Positions 35,601-44,324 of a stretch of DNA of 64,000 nucleotides are shown in pieces; the stretch's first letter is position 1, and each line of letters starts with the position of its first letter. The translations under genes and the position numbers were made by a program. The notes below the pieces were generated by a model. It ran no database searches, was not told where the DNA came from, and saw only the letters and a list, made by a program, of their open reading frames with translations. This DNA comes from JAEZDR01 sp039811185. GTDB taxonomy: Bacteria; Bacteroidota; Bacteroidia; Chitinophagales; Chitinophagaceae. The stretch is from the NCBI GenBank assembly GCA_039811185.1, contig JBDHYF010000006.1, positions 1 through 64,000 of the forward strand, read 5' to 3'.

Positions 35601-37325
35601 TTATTTTAGTTTCATATCGGCTATAATCGCTGCAATTTTTTCTTTCAGCATTTCATACTTCATTGCAAATTCGTCTATATTATTCAGCGCAGTGTGCACG
35701 CTGAAATAGAATTTTATTTTCGGCTCTGTTCCACTCGGACGCGCAGAAATTTTACTTCCATCCTCCAGCACAAATTGCAGCACATTGCTTACCGGTAAAA
35801 CAATTTTCTCTGATTCTCCGGTTTGCAGATTTTTGTTTGTCTGTAACTGATAATCCATCAACCGAATTACACGCGAGCCGTTAATAGTTGTCGGCGGGTT
35901 GTCGCGATACACTTTCATCATAGTCGCAATTTCTTCTGCGCCTTTCATACCTTTTCTGGTAATTGAAATCAGGTCTTCCAAATAAAATCCGTATTGCTTG
36001 TAAAGGTCAATCAGCTTATCGTAAAGGCCGCGTCCATTCTCTTTTTCAACAGCAGCCATTTCGCAGAGCAAAGCCACGGCGCTAACAGCATCCTTGTCGC
36101 GGATATGATTGCCAATCATAAGTCCAAAGCTTTCTTCACCGCCGATAACATAGTTTTCGTTCGCCTCCTTCTCCCGAATCATCTGCGAAATCCATTTAAA
36201 GCCGGTGAGTACATTATAGCAGGCTACATTGTTTTGTCGTGCAATTTCATCAATCATTTCAGTGGTTACAATTGTTTTTATAACCATATCGTTTGGCTGT
36301 GCAATGCCTTTTGCCCTCCTTGCTTCAATCATATACGCGAAGGCAAGTACCGCTGTTTGATTGCCGTTCATCAATACCCATTCTCCTTTGTTGTTCTTTA
36401 CGGCAATACCTACTCTGTCGCTGTCAGGATCTGTACCCAGTAAAATATCCGCATCCAGTTCTTTTGCTTTTTTCAGTCCGATGCTCATTGCTTCCGACTC
36501 TTCCGGATTTGGATATACTACGGTAGGAAAATTTCCGTTCGGCTCACTCTGCTCCGCCACTATGTGTACGTTGGTAAAGCCATAGCGTGCCAGCACTTTT
36601 GGTACGATAGTGATTCCCGTTCCGTGAATGGGCGTGTACACAATTTTTAAATCGTGCTGTTTGGTGTTGATGTCGGGATTGATGCTCAGGCTTTTGATCA
36701 TTTCTATATATGCCTCGTCCATTTCATCGCCAAGAAGCGTAATATTCCATTCGCCTCCCGTCCATTTTACCTCGTCGGGACTGCTGATGGCTTCCACTTC
36801 CTTAATTACATTTTTATCGTGCGGCGGTGTAAGCTGGCTGCCGTCGTTCCAATAAGCTTTGTAACCATTGTATTCTTTCGGATTGTGGGAGGCTGTGCAT
36901 ACAACACCGCTCTGGCAGTGCAGATGGCGGATGGCGAATGACAATTCAGGAGTAGGCCGCAGCTCGGAAAACAGAAAAACTTTAATGCCATTGGCTGCAA
37001 AAACATTGGCGACAGTTTCAGCAAAAAAGCGGCTGTTATTACGGCTGTCGTGTCCTACAACAACTTTTATTTCACCTTCAAAATTTTTCTTCAGATAGTT
37101 TGCAAGGCCCTGCGTTGCCATGCCAACGGTGTAGCGGTTCATTCGGTTAGTGCCCACGCCCATAATACCTCTCAGCCCGCCTGTTCCGAATTCGAGGTTC
37201 TGATAAAAACTTTCTGCTAATTCCTCTTGATTATTCAATTGCATTTGTCTGATTGCGGCCTTCGTTTCATCGTCGTAATTGCCATTCAGCCAAACATTTA
37301 CTTTTTCCAAAATCGCCTTATCCAT
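35601..37325 (-). CDS. phosphoglucomutase/phosphomannomutase family enzyme
   Basis: The enzyme interconverts hexose 1- and 6-phosphates. The 574-residue protein has the phospho-serine loop CTASHNPKEYNGYK near residue 137, the Mg-binding loop GTDPDSDRVG, the sugar-specificity loop GGEESFG and the phosphate-binding RPSGTEPKIKFYF near the C-terminus. Its length fits the PGM2-like subgroup. I start at MDKAILEKVN, dropping ten residues of a longer frame that look untranslated. Confidence 0.93.
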   Translation of the reverse strand: MDKAILEKVNVWLNGNYDDETKAAIRQMQLNNQEELAESFYQNLEFGTGGLRGIMGVGTNRMNRYTVGMATQGLANYLKKNFEGEIKVVVGHDSRNNSRFFAETVANVFAANGIKVFLFSELRPTPELSFAIRHLHCQSGVVCTASHNPKEYNGYKAYWNDGSQLTPPHDKNVIKEVEAISSPDEVKWTGGEWNITLLGDEMDEAYIEMIKSLSINPDINTKQHDLKIVYTPIHGTGITIVPKVLARYGFTNVHIVAEQSEPNGNFPTVVYPNPEESEAMSIGLKKAKELDADILLGTDPDSDRVGIAVKNNKGEWVLMNGNQTAVLAFAYMIEARRAKGIAQPNDMVIKTIVTTEMIDEIARQNNVACYNVLTGFKWISQMIREKEANENYVIGGEESFGLMIGNHIRDKDAVSAVALLCEMAAVEKENGRGLYDKLIDLYKQYGFYLEDLISITRKGMKGAEEIATMMKVYRDNPPTTINGSRVIRLMDYQLQTNKNLQTGESEKIVLPVSNVLQFVLEDGSKISARPSGTEPKIKFYFSVHTALNNIDEFAMKYEMLKEKIAAIIADMKLK

Positions 37326-37433
37326 ATAAAAATATTTAAATAAAAAGAGCAACAAGTTTAAGTATAAAATGCCATTTTATAATTGAGAATAATTTTTGCC
37401 GCTGCGATTGTAAGTTTACAACCTAAATTTTTT

Positions 37434-38396
37434 ATGTTGAAGGGCTTTGCAGCGTTTTTCATTTCGTGCTTTTGTTGTTTGCAGGTTTTTTCTCAGGATA
37501 CGGTTTCGGGTCGCCCGTTCGACAGCGCATATGCGTCGGTACGCACGCCTATTAATTATAAGAAGCGGCAAAACATTGTCCTCGCCGGAAATATTATTGG
37601 ATATGGTGGAACAATGGTGGCATTATATTCTGCCTGGTACAGTAAGTACCCACAAAGCCGTTTTCATTTTTTCGACGACAACCGTCAGTGGTTGCAGGTA
37701 GATAAATTTGGTCACGCCTACAGCGCCTACATCGAAAGCCGCGTAAGCATGGAAGCATGGCGCTGGGCCGGTTTGCCGGAAACACAAGTGATATGGATAG
37801 GCGGATTGAGCGGTGCGGCTTATCAAACGGTAATAGAAGTGCTCGACGGTTTTTCTTCGGAATGGGGATGGAGTTGGGGCGATTTTGCTGCAAACATTGC
37901 CGGCAGCGGTTTGCTGGTAAGCCAGGAACTGCTATGGAAGGAACAGCGCATACACATGAAGTTCTCTTTCCATGGAAAAGATTATGGCGACCCTGTATTA
38001 AATAAGAGAGCGGATGAACTTTACGGCAAATCGATGTTGGAAAAAGTTTTGAAAGATTATAATAACCAAACCTATTGGCTGAGTTTCAACATAAACTCAT
38101 TTGCAAAGTCGAACGGAATTCCCGATTGGTTGAACATTGCTTTTGGATATGGCGCGGGCAACATGTTTGGCGCAGAATTAAACGAATGGACCGACAAGCA
38201 GGGCAACCATTTCGATTATACCCATTTAAAGCGTTACAGGCAGTTTTATATTTCGCCCGATATTGATTTTACACGCATTAAAACGAAAAGCAAGTTATTG
38301 AAGACAACCTTTTTTGTGTTGAGCTGTTTCAAGTTTCCGGCTCCTGCGCTCGAGTTTTCAAACGGCACCATCAGCGGCCATTGGCTGTACTTTTAA
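37434..38396 (+). CDS. DUF2279 (YfiM-like) outer-envelope protein
   Basis: The 320-residue protein has a signal peptide (MLKGFAAFFISCFCCLQVFSQ) and the DUF2279 pattern, including WLQVDKFGHAYSAYIESR and DGFSSEWGWSWGDFAANIAGS. The family is predicted to be periplasmic or outer membrane; function is unknown. I use ATG 37434, where the signal peptide begins, not the longer frame at 37383. It precedes recF by 2 bp. Confidence 0.78.
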   Translation: MLKGFAAFFISCFCCLQVFSQDTVSGRPFDSAYASVRTPINYKKRQNIVLAGNIIGYGGTMVALYSAWYSKYPQSRFHFFDDNRQWLQVDKFGHAYSAYIESRVSMEAWRWAGLPETQVIWIGGLSGAAYQTVIEVLDGFSSEWGWSWGDFAANIAGSGLLVSQELLWKEQRIHMKFSFHGKDYGDPVLNKRADELYGKSMLEKVLKDYNNQTYWLSFNINSFAKSNGIPDWLNIAFGYGAGNMFGAELNEWTDKQGNHFDYTHLKRYRQFYISPDIDFTRIKTKSKLLKTTFFVLSCFKFPAPALEFSNGTISGHWLYF

Positions 38397-38398
38397 TT

Positions 38399-39505
38399 AT
38401 GCTGAAACTATCTGAATTAAACCTTGTACACTTTCGAAATTACCGCAGTTTCAGCATGCCGGTTGCCGAAAATATTATTTGCATTTCCGGCAGCAACGGC
38501 TCGGGAAAAACGAATTTGCTTGATGCGGTATTTTATCTGAGTGTGAGCCGCAGCTACTTCGCAAGGCCTGATGCTGCAAGCGTTTCGCATCATTTGCAGG
38601 GAATGAAGATAGAAGGAAGGTTTAATGTGAACGGGCAGGCACACCATGTAAAACTTATACTGCGCGAAAATCTGAAGAAGGAGTTCAGTCTCGATGATGT
38701 CCCTTACAAAAAACTTTCCGATCACATCGGAAAATTTCCCTGTGTAATGATAGCGCCCGACGATGTTGAACTGATATCCGGGCAAAGCGCCGACCGGCGC
38801 AGGTTTATGGATGCAGTACTGTCGCAGATCAATCATCAATACCTTGAAGTGCTGATCGATTACAATAAAGTTTTATTGCAACGCAACAGCTATCTGAAGG
38901 CGGTTGCAGATGGAGCCGGGTTCGACGGTACGCTGATGCAGGTTTTTGATGAGCAGTTGATTGATTCGGGAAATAAACTTTATGAGTGGCGCAAAGTTTT
39001 TTTGGCTGAATTTTTTCCGTTGGTTGCAGCGAATTATCAAACTATTTCGGGGAGAGCGGAGACCATTGCATTTCAATATGATTCCGATTTACACCGGCAG
39101 TCTTTTCAGGAACTGCTCAGGGAGTCGTTGCAGAAAGATCTTGCCCGCCAACGAACGAATGTGGGAATCCACAAAGATGATATCGAGTTTCTGTTGCAGA
39201 CAACTCCTTTTAAATCGCTGGCTTCTCAGGGGCAGAGGAAAAGTTTGTTGTTCGCATTGAAGCTTGCCGAGTTTTCCATTATCCGTTCCCACAAGCAATT
39301 TTCACCGGTTTTACTGCTCGACGACGTTTTTGAGAAGCTCGATGAATCAAGGTTGCAAAGCCTGCTCAATTTCGTTTGCCGGGATCTCGGTGCGCAGGTG
39401 TTCATTACAGACACGCACACTAGCAGGTTGAGAAATGCTTTCGAAAAGTTGAACTTGCCGTTTCAGGAAATTGTTTTGGATCATCCGCCAAAATCCTTTC
39501 ATTAA
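38399..39505 (+). CDS. recF: DNA replication and repair protein RecF
   Basis: RecF helps load RecA at gaps with RecO and RecR. The 368-residue protein has LNLVHFRNY at the N-terminus, the Walker A GSNGSGKTNLLDAV at about residues 31-44, the ABC-type signature SQGQRKSLLFALKLAE and the Walker B LLLDDVFEKLD. The start is ATG 38399, 2 bp after the DUF2279 stop. It is away from dnaA/dnaN, which is common in Bacteroidota. Confidence 0.95.
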   Translation: MLKLSELNLVHFRNYRSFSMPVAENIICISGSNGSGKTNLLDAVFYLSVSRSYFARPDAASVSHHLQGMKIEGRFNVNGQAHHVKLILRENLKKEFSLDDVPYKKLSDHIGKFPCVMIAPDDVELISGQSADRRRFMDAVLSQINHQYLEVLIDYNKVLLQRNSYLKAVADGAGFDGTLMQVFDEQLIDSGNKLYEWRKVFLAEFFPLVAANYQTISGRAETIAFQYDSDLHRQSFQELLRESLQKDLARQRTNVGIHKDDIEFLLQTTPFKSLASQGQRKSLLFALKLAEFSIIRSHKQFSPVLLLDDVFEKLDESRLQSLLNFVCRDLGAQVFITDTHTSRLRNAFEKLNLPFQEIVLDHPPKSFH

Positions 39506-39519
39506 ATTTGAATGTTGCA

Positions 39520-39978
39520 ATGAAAAAACATCTTGTACTTTTTTTCTGTATAGCGGCCGTTGTAATCGCGGCTCAGTCGTGTTCGAAGCCGCAAGGATTC
39601 GAGTATCGTGGTATTCAGAATCTGAAGTTAAACACCCTCGATTTTAACCGTTCGGAAATAAGCCTCGAACTCGTGTACTTCAACCCAAATAATTTCGGCG
39701 TTACCTTGAAGAACGTTACTGCCGATATCTATCTCAACAAAAATTATTTGGGGAAATATATTTTAGATACGACGATGTTTATAGCCAAACGGTCGGAGTT
39801 CAGTCTGCCGTCGCGGATGGAAGTGGATATGCGAAACCTGCTCAAGAACGCCCTTACCGGTATTTTGGGAAATGAAGTTTTGCTCGATGTTACCGGAACA
39901 ACACGAGTGGGCAAATCCGGCATCTACATCAACGTTCCTATCAATTATTCCGGGCGTCATAAAATCAGTTTGTTTTAA
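39520..39978 (+). CDS. LEA type 2 domain lipoprotein
   Basis: The 152-residue protein has a lipoprotein signal (lipobox AQSC) followed by a beta-sandwich with the WHy/LEA-2 pattern: NLKLNTLDFNRSEISLELVYFNPNNFGVTLKNVTADIYLN and the GKSGIYINVPINYSG ending. It is probably anchored in a membrane on the periplasmic side. Function in bacteria is not established. It lies 14 bp after recF and 4 bp before the Kdo transferase gene. Confidence 0.8.
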   Translation: MKKHLVLFFCIAAVVIAAQSCSKPQGFEYRGIQNLKLNTLDFNRSEISLELVYFNPNNFGVTLKNVTADIYLNKNYLGKYILDTTMFIAKRSEFSLPSRMEVDMRNLLKNALTGILGNEVLLDVTGTTRVGKSGIYINVPINYSGRHKISLF

Positions 39979-39982
39979 GGGG

Positions 39983-41218
39983 ATGGGAAAGCTGCTCTAT
40001 AATATTTTTATTTTTTTGTATCCCTTGGGTATACGCATCGCCGCGCTTTTTAACGACAAAGCGAAGCTTTGGATAAACGGAAGGAAATATCAAACGATGC
40101 ACGATATTACCGGGTCGCCTGCATGGGTGCATTGTGCGTCGCTTGGCGAGTTTGAGCAGGCACGGCCTGTAATAGAAAAGATTAAAAAGGATTGCCCCGA
40201 AACAAAAATTTTGCTCACGTTTTTTTCTCCTTCGGGCTACGAATACCGGAAGAATTATCCCTATGCCGACTGGGTGAAGTATCTTCCGATGGACGGCAGC
40301 CGAACTGCGGAAAATTTCCTAAGGCAAGTAAATCCCTCTATTGTATTTTTTGTTAAGTACGAATATTGGTTTTACTACCTGCGCGAAATTTCCAAGCGCT
40401 CTGTTCCACTGTTTTTAATTTCAGGCATTTTCCGGAGCGACCAGCCTTTCTTCAAGTGGTATGGCGGCCTTTACAGAAAAATGCTTTCATTTTTCAGTTT
40501 CTTTTTTCTTCAGAACACCGATTCTCAAAATCAACTGAATCAATTGGGATTTCAGAATGCGATGGTGGCCGGCGACACCCGTTTCGACCGCGTGGCACAA
40601 GTTGCGGAAGAAGCCTCATCCTCCTCAAAAGTTGAACAGTTTCTTTCCGGTTCTCAGGCCGAGATCGTAGCCGGCAGTACATGGCCGGAAGACGATAAAG
40701 TTCTGTCGCACCTCGCCAATGCAAACCCGGGCATCAAATTTATTGTAGCACCGCACAATATCGATGAGGGCCGGCTTGCAGAAACTGCTTTGTTGTACAA
40801 ACGTTCGGTTCGTTACAGCGCTTTTACGCCGGGAAAAAGCGATGCAGCGAATGTGCTGGTCGTCGATAATGTGGGTATGCTGAGCAGCCTTTACCGCTAC
40901 GGAAAAATTTGTTTTATCGGCGGCGGATTTGGAAGCGATGGCGTTCATAACGTGCTGGAAGCGGCTGTGTATGGGAGACCGTTAATTCATGGTCCGGAAT
41001 ATCGGAAATATGCTGAGGCGGTGCAGCTGGTTGTGCTCGGTGCTTCGTTTGAAGTAAACACCGCACTCGATGTTGAAGAAACTGTTTTTGAATTGCTGAA
41101 CAACCGCCAAAAGTATGATGCAGCCGCCATTGCGGCCCATCGCTATGTACAGGAAAACAAGGGCGCTTCGGACGAAATTGTGCGCTGGCTTTACAAAAAA
41201 CGCCTGCTGATTAAGTGA
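39983..41218 (+). CDS. waaA: 3-deoxy-D-manno-octulosonic acid transferase
   Basis: WaaA (KdtA) adds Kdo to lipid A. The 411-residue protein is anchored by an N-terminal helix (LLYNIFIFLYPLGIRIAALF) and shows the GT30 landmarks ASLGEFEQARPVIE, GDTRFDRV, GSTWPEDDKVLSH, APHNIDEGRL and GGGFGSDGVHNVLEAAVYGRP. Start ATG 39983 avoids overlap with the preceding gene. Its last 28 bp overlap the 3' end of the convergent minus-strand gene. Confidence 0.94.
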   Translation: MGKLLYNIFIFLYPLGIRIAALFNDKAKLWINGRKYQTMHDITGSPAWVHCASLGEFEQARPVIEKIKKDCPETKILLTFFSPSGYEYRKNYPYADWVKYLPMDGSRTAENFLRQVNPSIVFFVKYEYWFYYLREISKRSVPLFLISGIFRSDQPFFKWYGGLYRKMLSFFSFFFLQNTDSQNQLNQLGFQNAMVAGDTRFDRVAQVAEEASSSSKVEQFLSGSQAEIVAGSTWPEDDKVLSHLANANPGIKFIVAPHNIDEGRLAETALLYKRSVRYSAFTPGKSDAANVLVVDNVGMLSSLYRYGKICFIGGGFGSDGVHNVLEAAVYGRPLIHGPEYRKYAEAVQLVVLGASFEVNTALDVEETVFELLNNRQKYDAAAIAAHRYVQENKGASDEIVRWLYKKRLLIK

Positions 41219-41976
41219 TCGAAAAGCTGCGTGGTTTCGCTCTCTTCATCCCATCCCAACTTTGTTTTCAGCTCGCGTTTAATCCACACTTCTGCTTCTC
41301 CATAAACGGAAAAGCTGTTAATCGTTTTAATGCTTCTTTCAAACATGCTTTCGTCGCCGCGAAAAAGCTCATTAATAAAACGATAGCGGTCGTTTATTCC
41401 GATGGCTTTTTTTAAATCTTTGATGGGGCTGTTCTTCAGCACATTCCCCAGTTCGTTTTGGTTTTTCTTCAGCTTTTCGTTTAGCGTTCCGGCATCGGCC
41501 GGCTTTGGCGGAGCAGGTTGTTGTGCAAGAGTTGGAATTTCGTTTTGCAAATCGAAGAGCCATTGTTGGGCGTTTACGAAGTCGGATGGCTTTTTTATTG
41601 CAGACGGCTCAACAGGAGCAGCGCCAGGTTCAACAGGAGTGTGCGTATCGGCTTCATTTGTTTCTATCGCCGGTTCATCTTCCTGCAAAACGAAAACTGT
41701 TTTTTGCGTCGCAGTTTCTTCATCAGATAGAGCTTCCTGCAATGGCTCAAAGGCCGCAACATTTTCTGTAATCTCGTCGTCGGCCGCTGTAATTCTCGCA
41801 TTCATATTTTGCGCGGGCATTAAAACAGTTACTGATCCGTCAGGTTGGCGTGCCGTTGTTTTATTACGCGTTAATTCATTCACAATCATCTGCGCGGTCA
41901 TCATCATCGCTTCGGTATCGGCATTCTTACTATATTGTTCGTGTAATTTTTCAATGAGGGTTCCCAATCTTTGCAT
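41191..41976 (-). CDS. conserved-looking protein of unknown function
   Basis: This 261-residue protein has an N-terminal helical part, a variable acidic/proline-rich middle, and a well-structured C-terminal region with KDLKKAIGINDRYRFINELFRGDESMFERSIKTIN and KTKLGWDEESE. It has no signal peptide or membrane helix. I do not recognise a named family. It overlaps waaA tail-to-tail by 28 bp. The plus-strand frame covering the same DNA is less plausible. Confidence 0.7.
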   Translation of the reverse strand: MQRLGTLIEKLHEQYSKNADTEAMMMTAQMIVNELTRNKTTARQPDGSVTVLMPAQNMNARITAADDEITENVAAFEPLQEALSDEETATQKTVFVLQEDEPAIETNEADTHTPVEPGAAPVEPSAIKKPSDFVNAQQWLFDLQNEIPTLAQQPAPPKPADAGTLNEKLKKNQNELGNVLKNSPIKDLKKAIGINDRYRFINELFRGDESMFERSIKTINSFSVYGEAEVWIKRELKTKLGWDEESETTQLFDHLISRRFL

Positions 41977-41985
41977 AGGAAATAA

Positions 41986-41993
41986 TACTTTTG
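41986..41993 (+). promoter_or_regulatory. candidate -7 box of the thymidine kinase gene
   Basis: TACTTTTG fits TAnnTTTG and lies 56 bp before the tdk ATG in the divergent intergenic region. Confidence 0.35.
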
Positions 41994-42049
41994 AGCGCTT
42001 TCGATAGTTAAAAATAAGAACTTATTATAACCCTGCAACTTATTAAAAA

Positions 42050-42619
42050 ATGTTTATAGAACCGAGTTTAAGTGGTGAAAGAAGAGGTTGGATTGAAGTG
42101 ATTTGCGGGTCCATGTTCAGTGGTAAAACGGAAGAACTTATCAGAAGATTAAAGCGTGCAAAGATTGCAAATTTGCGTGTAGAGATTTTTAAGCCCGGTA
42201 TTGATGTAAGGTACGATGAAAACAACGTGGTGAGCCACGATGCCAACATGATACAATCAACGCCGATAGAAAATTCGCAGAATATTTTATTGTTGTCGCA
42301 GGATGTTGATGTGGTAGGCATTGATGAAGCGCAGTTTTTTGATGCAGAAATTTTAAACGTATGCGAAATCCTTGCAACCAAAGGTATGCGTGTAATTGTT
42401 GCCGGCTTAGACATGGACTACAAGGGCCAGCCGTTTGGCGCTATGCCGCAGTTGCTCGCCATCGCCGATTACATTACCAAGCTCCATGCTATTTGTGTGC
42501 AATGCGGCCACATAGCCAACATCTCTTATCGTAAATCGGCGGCTCAACAGCAGGTGTTGCTCGGCGAAAAAGATATTTATGAACCCCGCTGCCGCATTTG
42601 TGCTCAAAAAGATCATTAG
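42050..42619 (+). CDS. tdk: thymidine kinase
   Basis: Tdk phosphorylates thymidine in the salvage pathway. The 189-residue protein is the type II class: P-loop GSMFSGKTEELIRRLKRA near residue 20, DEAQFFD, and a zinc site formed by CVQC and CRIC. The length is usual. Confidence 0.94.
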   Translation: MFIEPSLSGERRGWIEVICGSMFSGKTEELIRRLKRAKIANLRVEIFKPGIDVRYDENNVVSHDANMIQSTPIENSQNILLLSQDVDVVGIDEAQFFDAEILNVCEILATKGMRVIVAGLDMDYKGQPFGAMPQLLAIADYITKLHAICVQCGHIANISYRKSAAQQQVLLGEKDIYEPRCRICAQKDH

Positions 42620-42634
42620 AAACGAACTGTTGTT

Positions 42635-43285
42635 TTGAAACACATCCTTCATCTCATACAAAAAGATGTGCTGCTCGAAATCCGGCAGCAGTATAGCTTC
42701 TATGGGGTATTGTTATATGTGGCGTCTACCATTTTTATAATCTATCTAACTATCGGCATGCCCGACGATGTGGTGTGGAATGCATTGTTCTGGATAACGC
42801 AATTATTTGTTTGTGTAAACGCTGTAGCTAAAAGCTTTCTTGCACAGAGCCGCGAACAGATGTTGTACTATTATTCAATTGCCGGCGCCAAACACTACAT
42901 TCTCTCCAAGCTTTTCTTCAACATTTTGCTGATGTTCGTAATGACGTCGATCAGCCTGCTGCTTTTTTTGTTGCTGCTCGGAAATCCTGTGGAGTATTTA
43001 TTTCGTTTTTTAGGCGTCAGCATCCTCGGAGGCGTGGGGCTAAGCCTCGTGTTCACATTTCTTTCGGCCATTGCCGCAAAAGCACGTCAGCAGGCGGCCC
43101 TCATTACCATACTGGGTTTTCCGGTAATTGTTCCGCAGGTTTTGTTGTTGATGAAGATTAGTCAATCCGCGTTCTCGCAGGTGGTTCAGGCAGGCCTTTC
43201 TAACATGGTTTTGCTATTGGTGGCACTTGATGTGATGGTGGTTGTGCTTGCCGTAATTCTGTTTCCGTTTTTGTGGAAAGATTAA
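42635..43285 (+). CDS. ccmB: CcmB-like heme exporter membrane protein
   Basis: The 216-residue protein has six hydrophobic helices and a CcmB-type sequence: QKDVLLEIRQQYSFYGVLLY, then LAQSREQMLYYY. CcmB is the membrane part of the CcmAB transporter in system I cytochrome c biogenesis. The start is TTG at 42635, 15 bp after tdk; the conserved N-terminus begins right there. No ccmA is next to it. It is followed by ccmC after 97 bp. Confidence 0.85.
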   Translation: MKHILHLIQKDVLLEIRQQYSFYGVLLYVASTIFIIYLTIGMPDDVVWNALFWITQLFVCVNAVAKSFLAQSREQMLYYYSIAGAKHYILSKLFFNILLMFVMTSISLLLFLLLLGNPVEYLFRFLGVSILGGVGLSLVFTFLSAIAAKARQQAALITILGFPVIVPQVLLLMKISQSAFSQVVQAGLSNMVLLLVALDVMVVVLAVILFPFLWKD

Positions 43286-43329
43286 AACGTTTACAACAAT
43301 TGCTATAACTTTTGTCAGATGAGTTTCCC

Positions 43330-43337
43330 TATTTTTG
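43330..43337 (+). promoter_or_regulatory. candidate -7 box of the ccmC-like gene
   Basis: TATTTTTG fits TAnnTTTG and lies 45 bp before the ccmC ATG, in the gap after ccmB. Confidence 0.35.
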
Positions 43338-43382
43338 CGTGCCGGTAAAGGCGTTGTAACCGCTTTCAGAAAACTTTGCATT

Positions 43383-44066
43383 ATGCCCAAATTAAGCTGG
43401 TGGAAAATTGCAGCCTGCGTTTTGTTACTCTACACTTCTGTGATGGGGTTTTTTATTAAAATTCCGGTTTTAGATGGGCGACTTCAGGAATCGATACGTA
43501 ATTTATTTTTCCATGTGCCTATGTGGTTTGGAATGATGATACTCTTTGTAGTATCGGTGATATATGCTATTCTTTATTTGAACAAGGGCGCTGTTAAATA
43601 CGATTATTATTCAACGGAGTTTGCACGCACCGGAATTATTTTCGGCGTGCTTGGAATTATTACCGGCGCTATCTGGGCTAATTACCAATGGGGCGCGCCT
43701 TGGAGCAACGATCCGAAACAGAACGGTGCTGCGGTTGCCCTGTTGATATATTTGGCTTATTTCGTGTTGCGGGGCTCGGTTACCGATTTAGACAAGCAGG
43801 CAAAGCTCGGTTCTGTTTACAACATATTTGCGTTTTGTATGCTGTTTCCCACATTATGGATCCTGCCGCGATTAACCGAATCGCTTCATCCGGGCGGCAT
43901 GGGCAGCGAAGGCAATCCGGGCTTAAATCCGGACGACTCTTCCCCAGAAATGAAAATGGTGTTTTGGCCGGCTGTAATTGGCTGGACGCTTCTCGGCGTA
44001 TGGATATCTCACTTAAAAATCAGAATTAAAACTATTTATGAAAATCAGCTCGCTCATCAATCGTAA
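43383..44066 (+). CDS. ccmC: CcmC-like heme-handling protein for cytochrome c assembly
   Basis: The 227-residue protein has six helices and a Trp-rich periplasmic loop (WGAPWSNDPKQN) like that of CcmC heme-handling proteins, which deliver heme toward CcmE. The NDPKQN ending of the loop is the Bacteroidota version. ATG 43383 is used, dropping 16 upstream residues. The next gene follows after one base, as ccmD does elsewhere. Confidence 0.86.
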   Translation: MPKLSWWKIAACVLLLYTSVMGFFIKIPVLDGRLQESIRNLFFHVPMWFGMMILFVVSVIYAILYLNKGAVKYDYYSTEFARTGIIFGVLGIITGAIWANYQWGAPWSNDPKQNGAAVALLIYLAYFVLRGSVTDLDKQAKLGSVYNIFAFCMLFPTLWILPRLTESLHPGGMGSEGNPGLNPDDSSPEMKMVFWPAVIGWTLLGVWISHLKIRIKTIYENQLAHQS

Positions 44067-44067
44067 G

Positions 44068-44292
44068 ATGAAGGCAGCGGCTTTGTTGCTTGTATGCGTG
44101 TTTATGCAGCAGAGCCTTTGTGCACAACCTTCAGGAAGCCCACCTGCATCGTTTATGGAATCTAACGGCAAAATCTATGTGGTAGTTGCCGTTGTGGTAA
44201 CGATTGTTCTGGGTTTGTTGATCTATCTAATTACACTCGACCGCAAGGTTTCGCGGCTCGAAAAACAAAGCCGCAACAATAAAATTTCATAA
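44068..44292 (+). CDS. CcmD-like small membrane protein
   Basis: The 74-residue protein has a signal-like N-terminus (MKAAALLLVCVFMQQSLCAQ) and one strong helix (about residues 37-56), followed by a short basic tail (LDRKVSRLEKQSRNN). Size, topology and position right after ccmC match CcmD, which helps CcmC release holo-CcmE. Sequence similarity is weak, as usual for CcmD. ATG 44068 lies one base after the ccmC stop and is preferred to ATG 44038. Confidence 0.7.
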   Translation: MKAAALLLVCVFMQQSLCAQPSGSPPASFMESNGKIYVVVAVVVTIVLGLLIYLITLDRKVSRLEKQSRNNKIS

Positions 44293-44324
44293 CATCTTTG
44301 CAAAAAATTTAAAACCAAATAAAC

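Noticed and set aside
41402..42007. 201-residue plus-strand frame over the unknown minus-strand gene
   Set aside because: It is Ser/Phe/Cys-rich, as expected for the reverse strand of an acidic coding sequence, and runs through the start of the minus-strand gene; the minus reading has a structured C-terminal domain.
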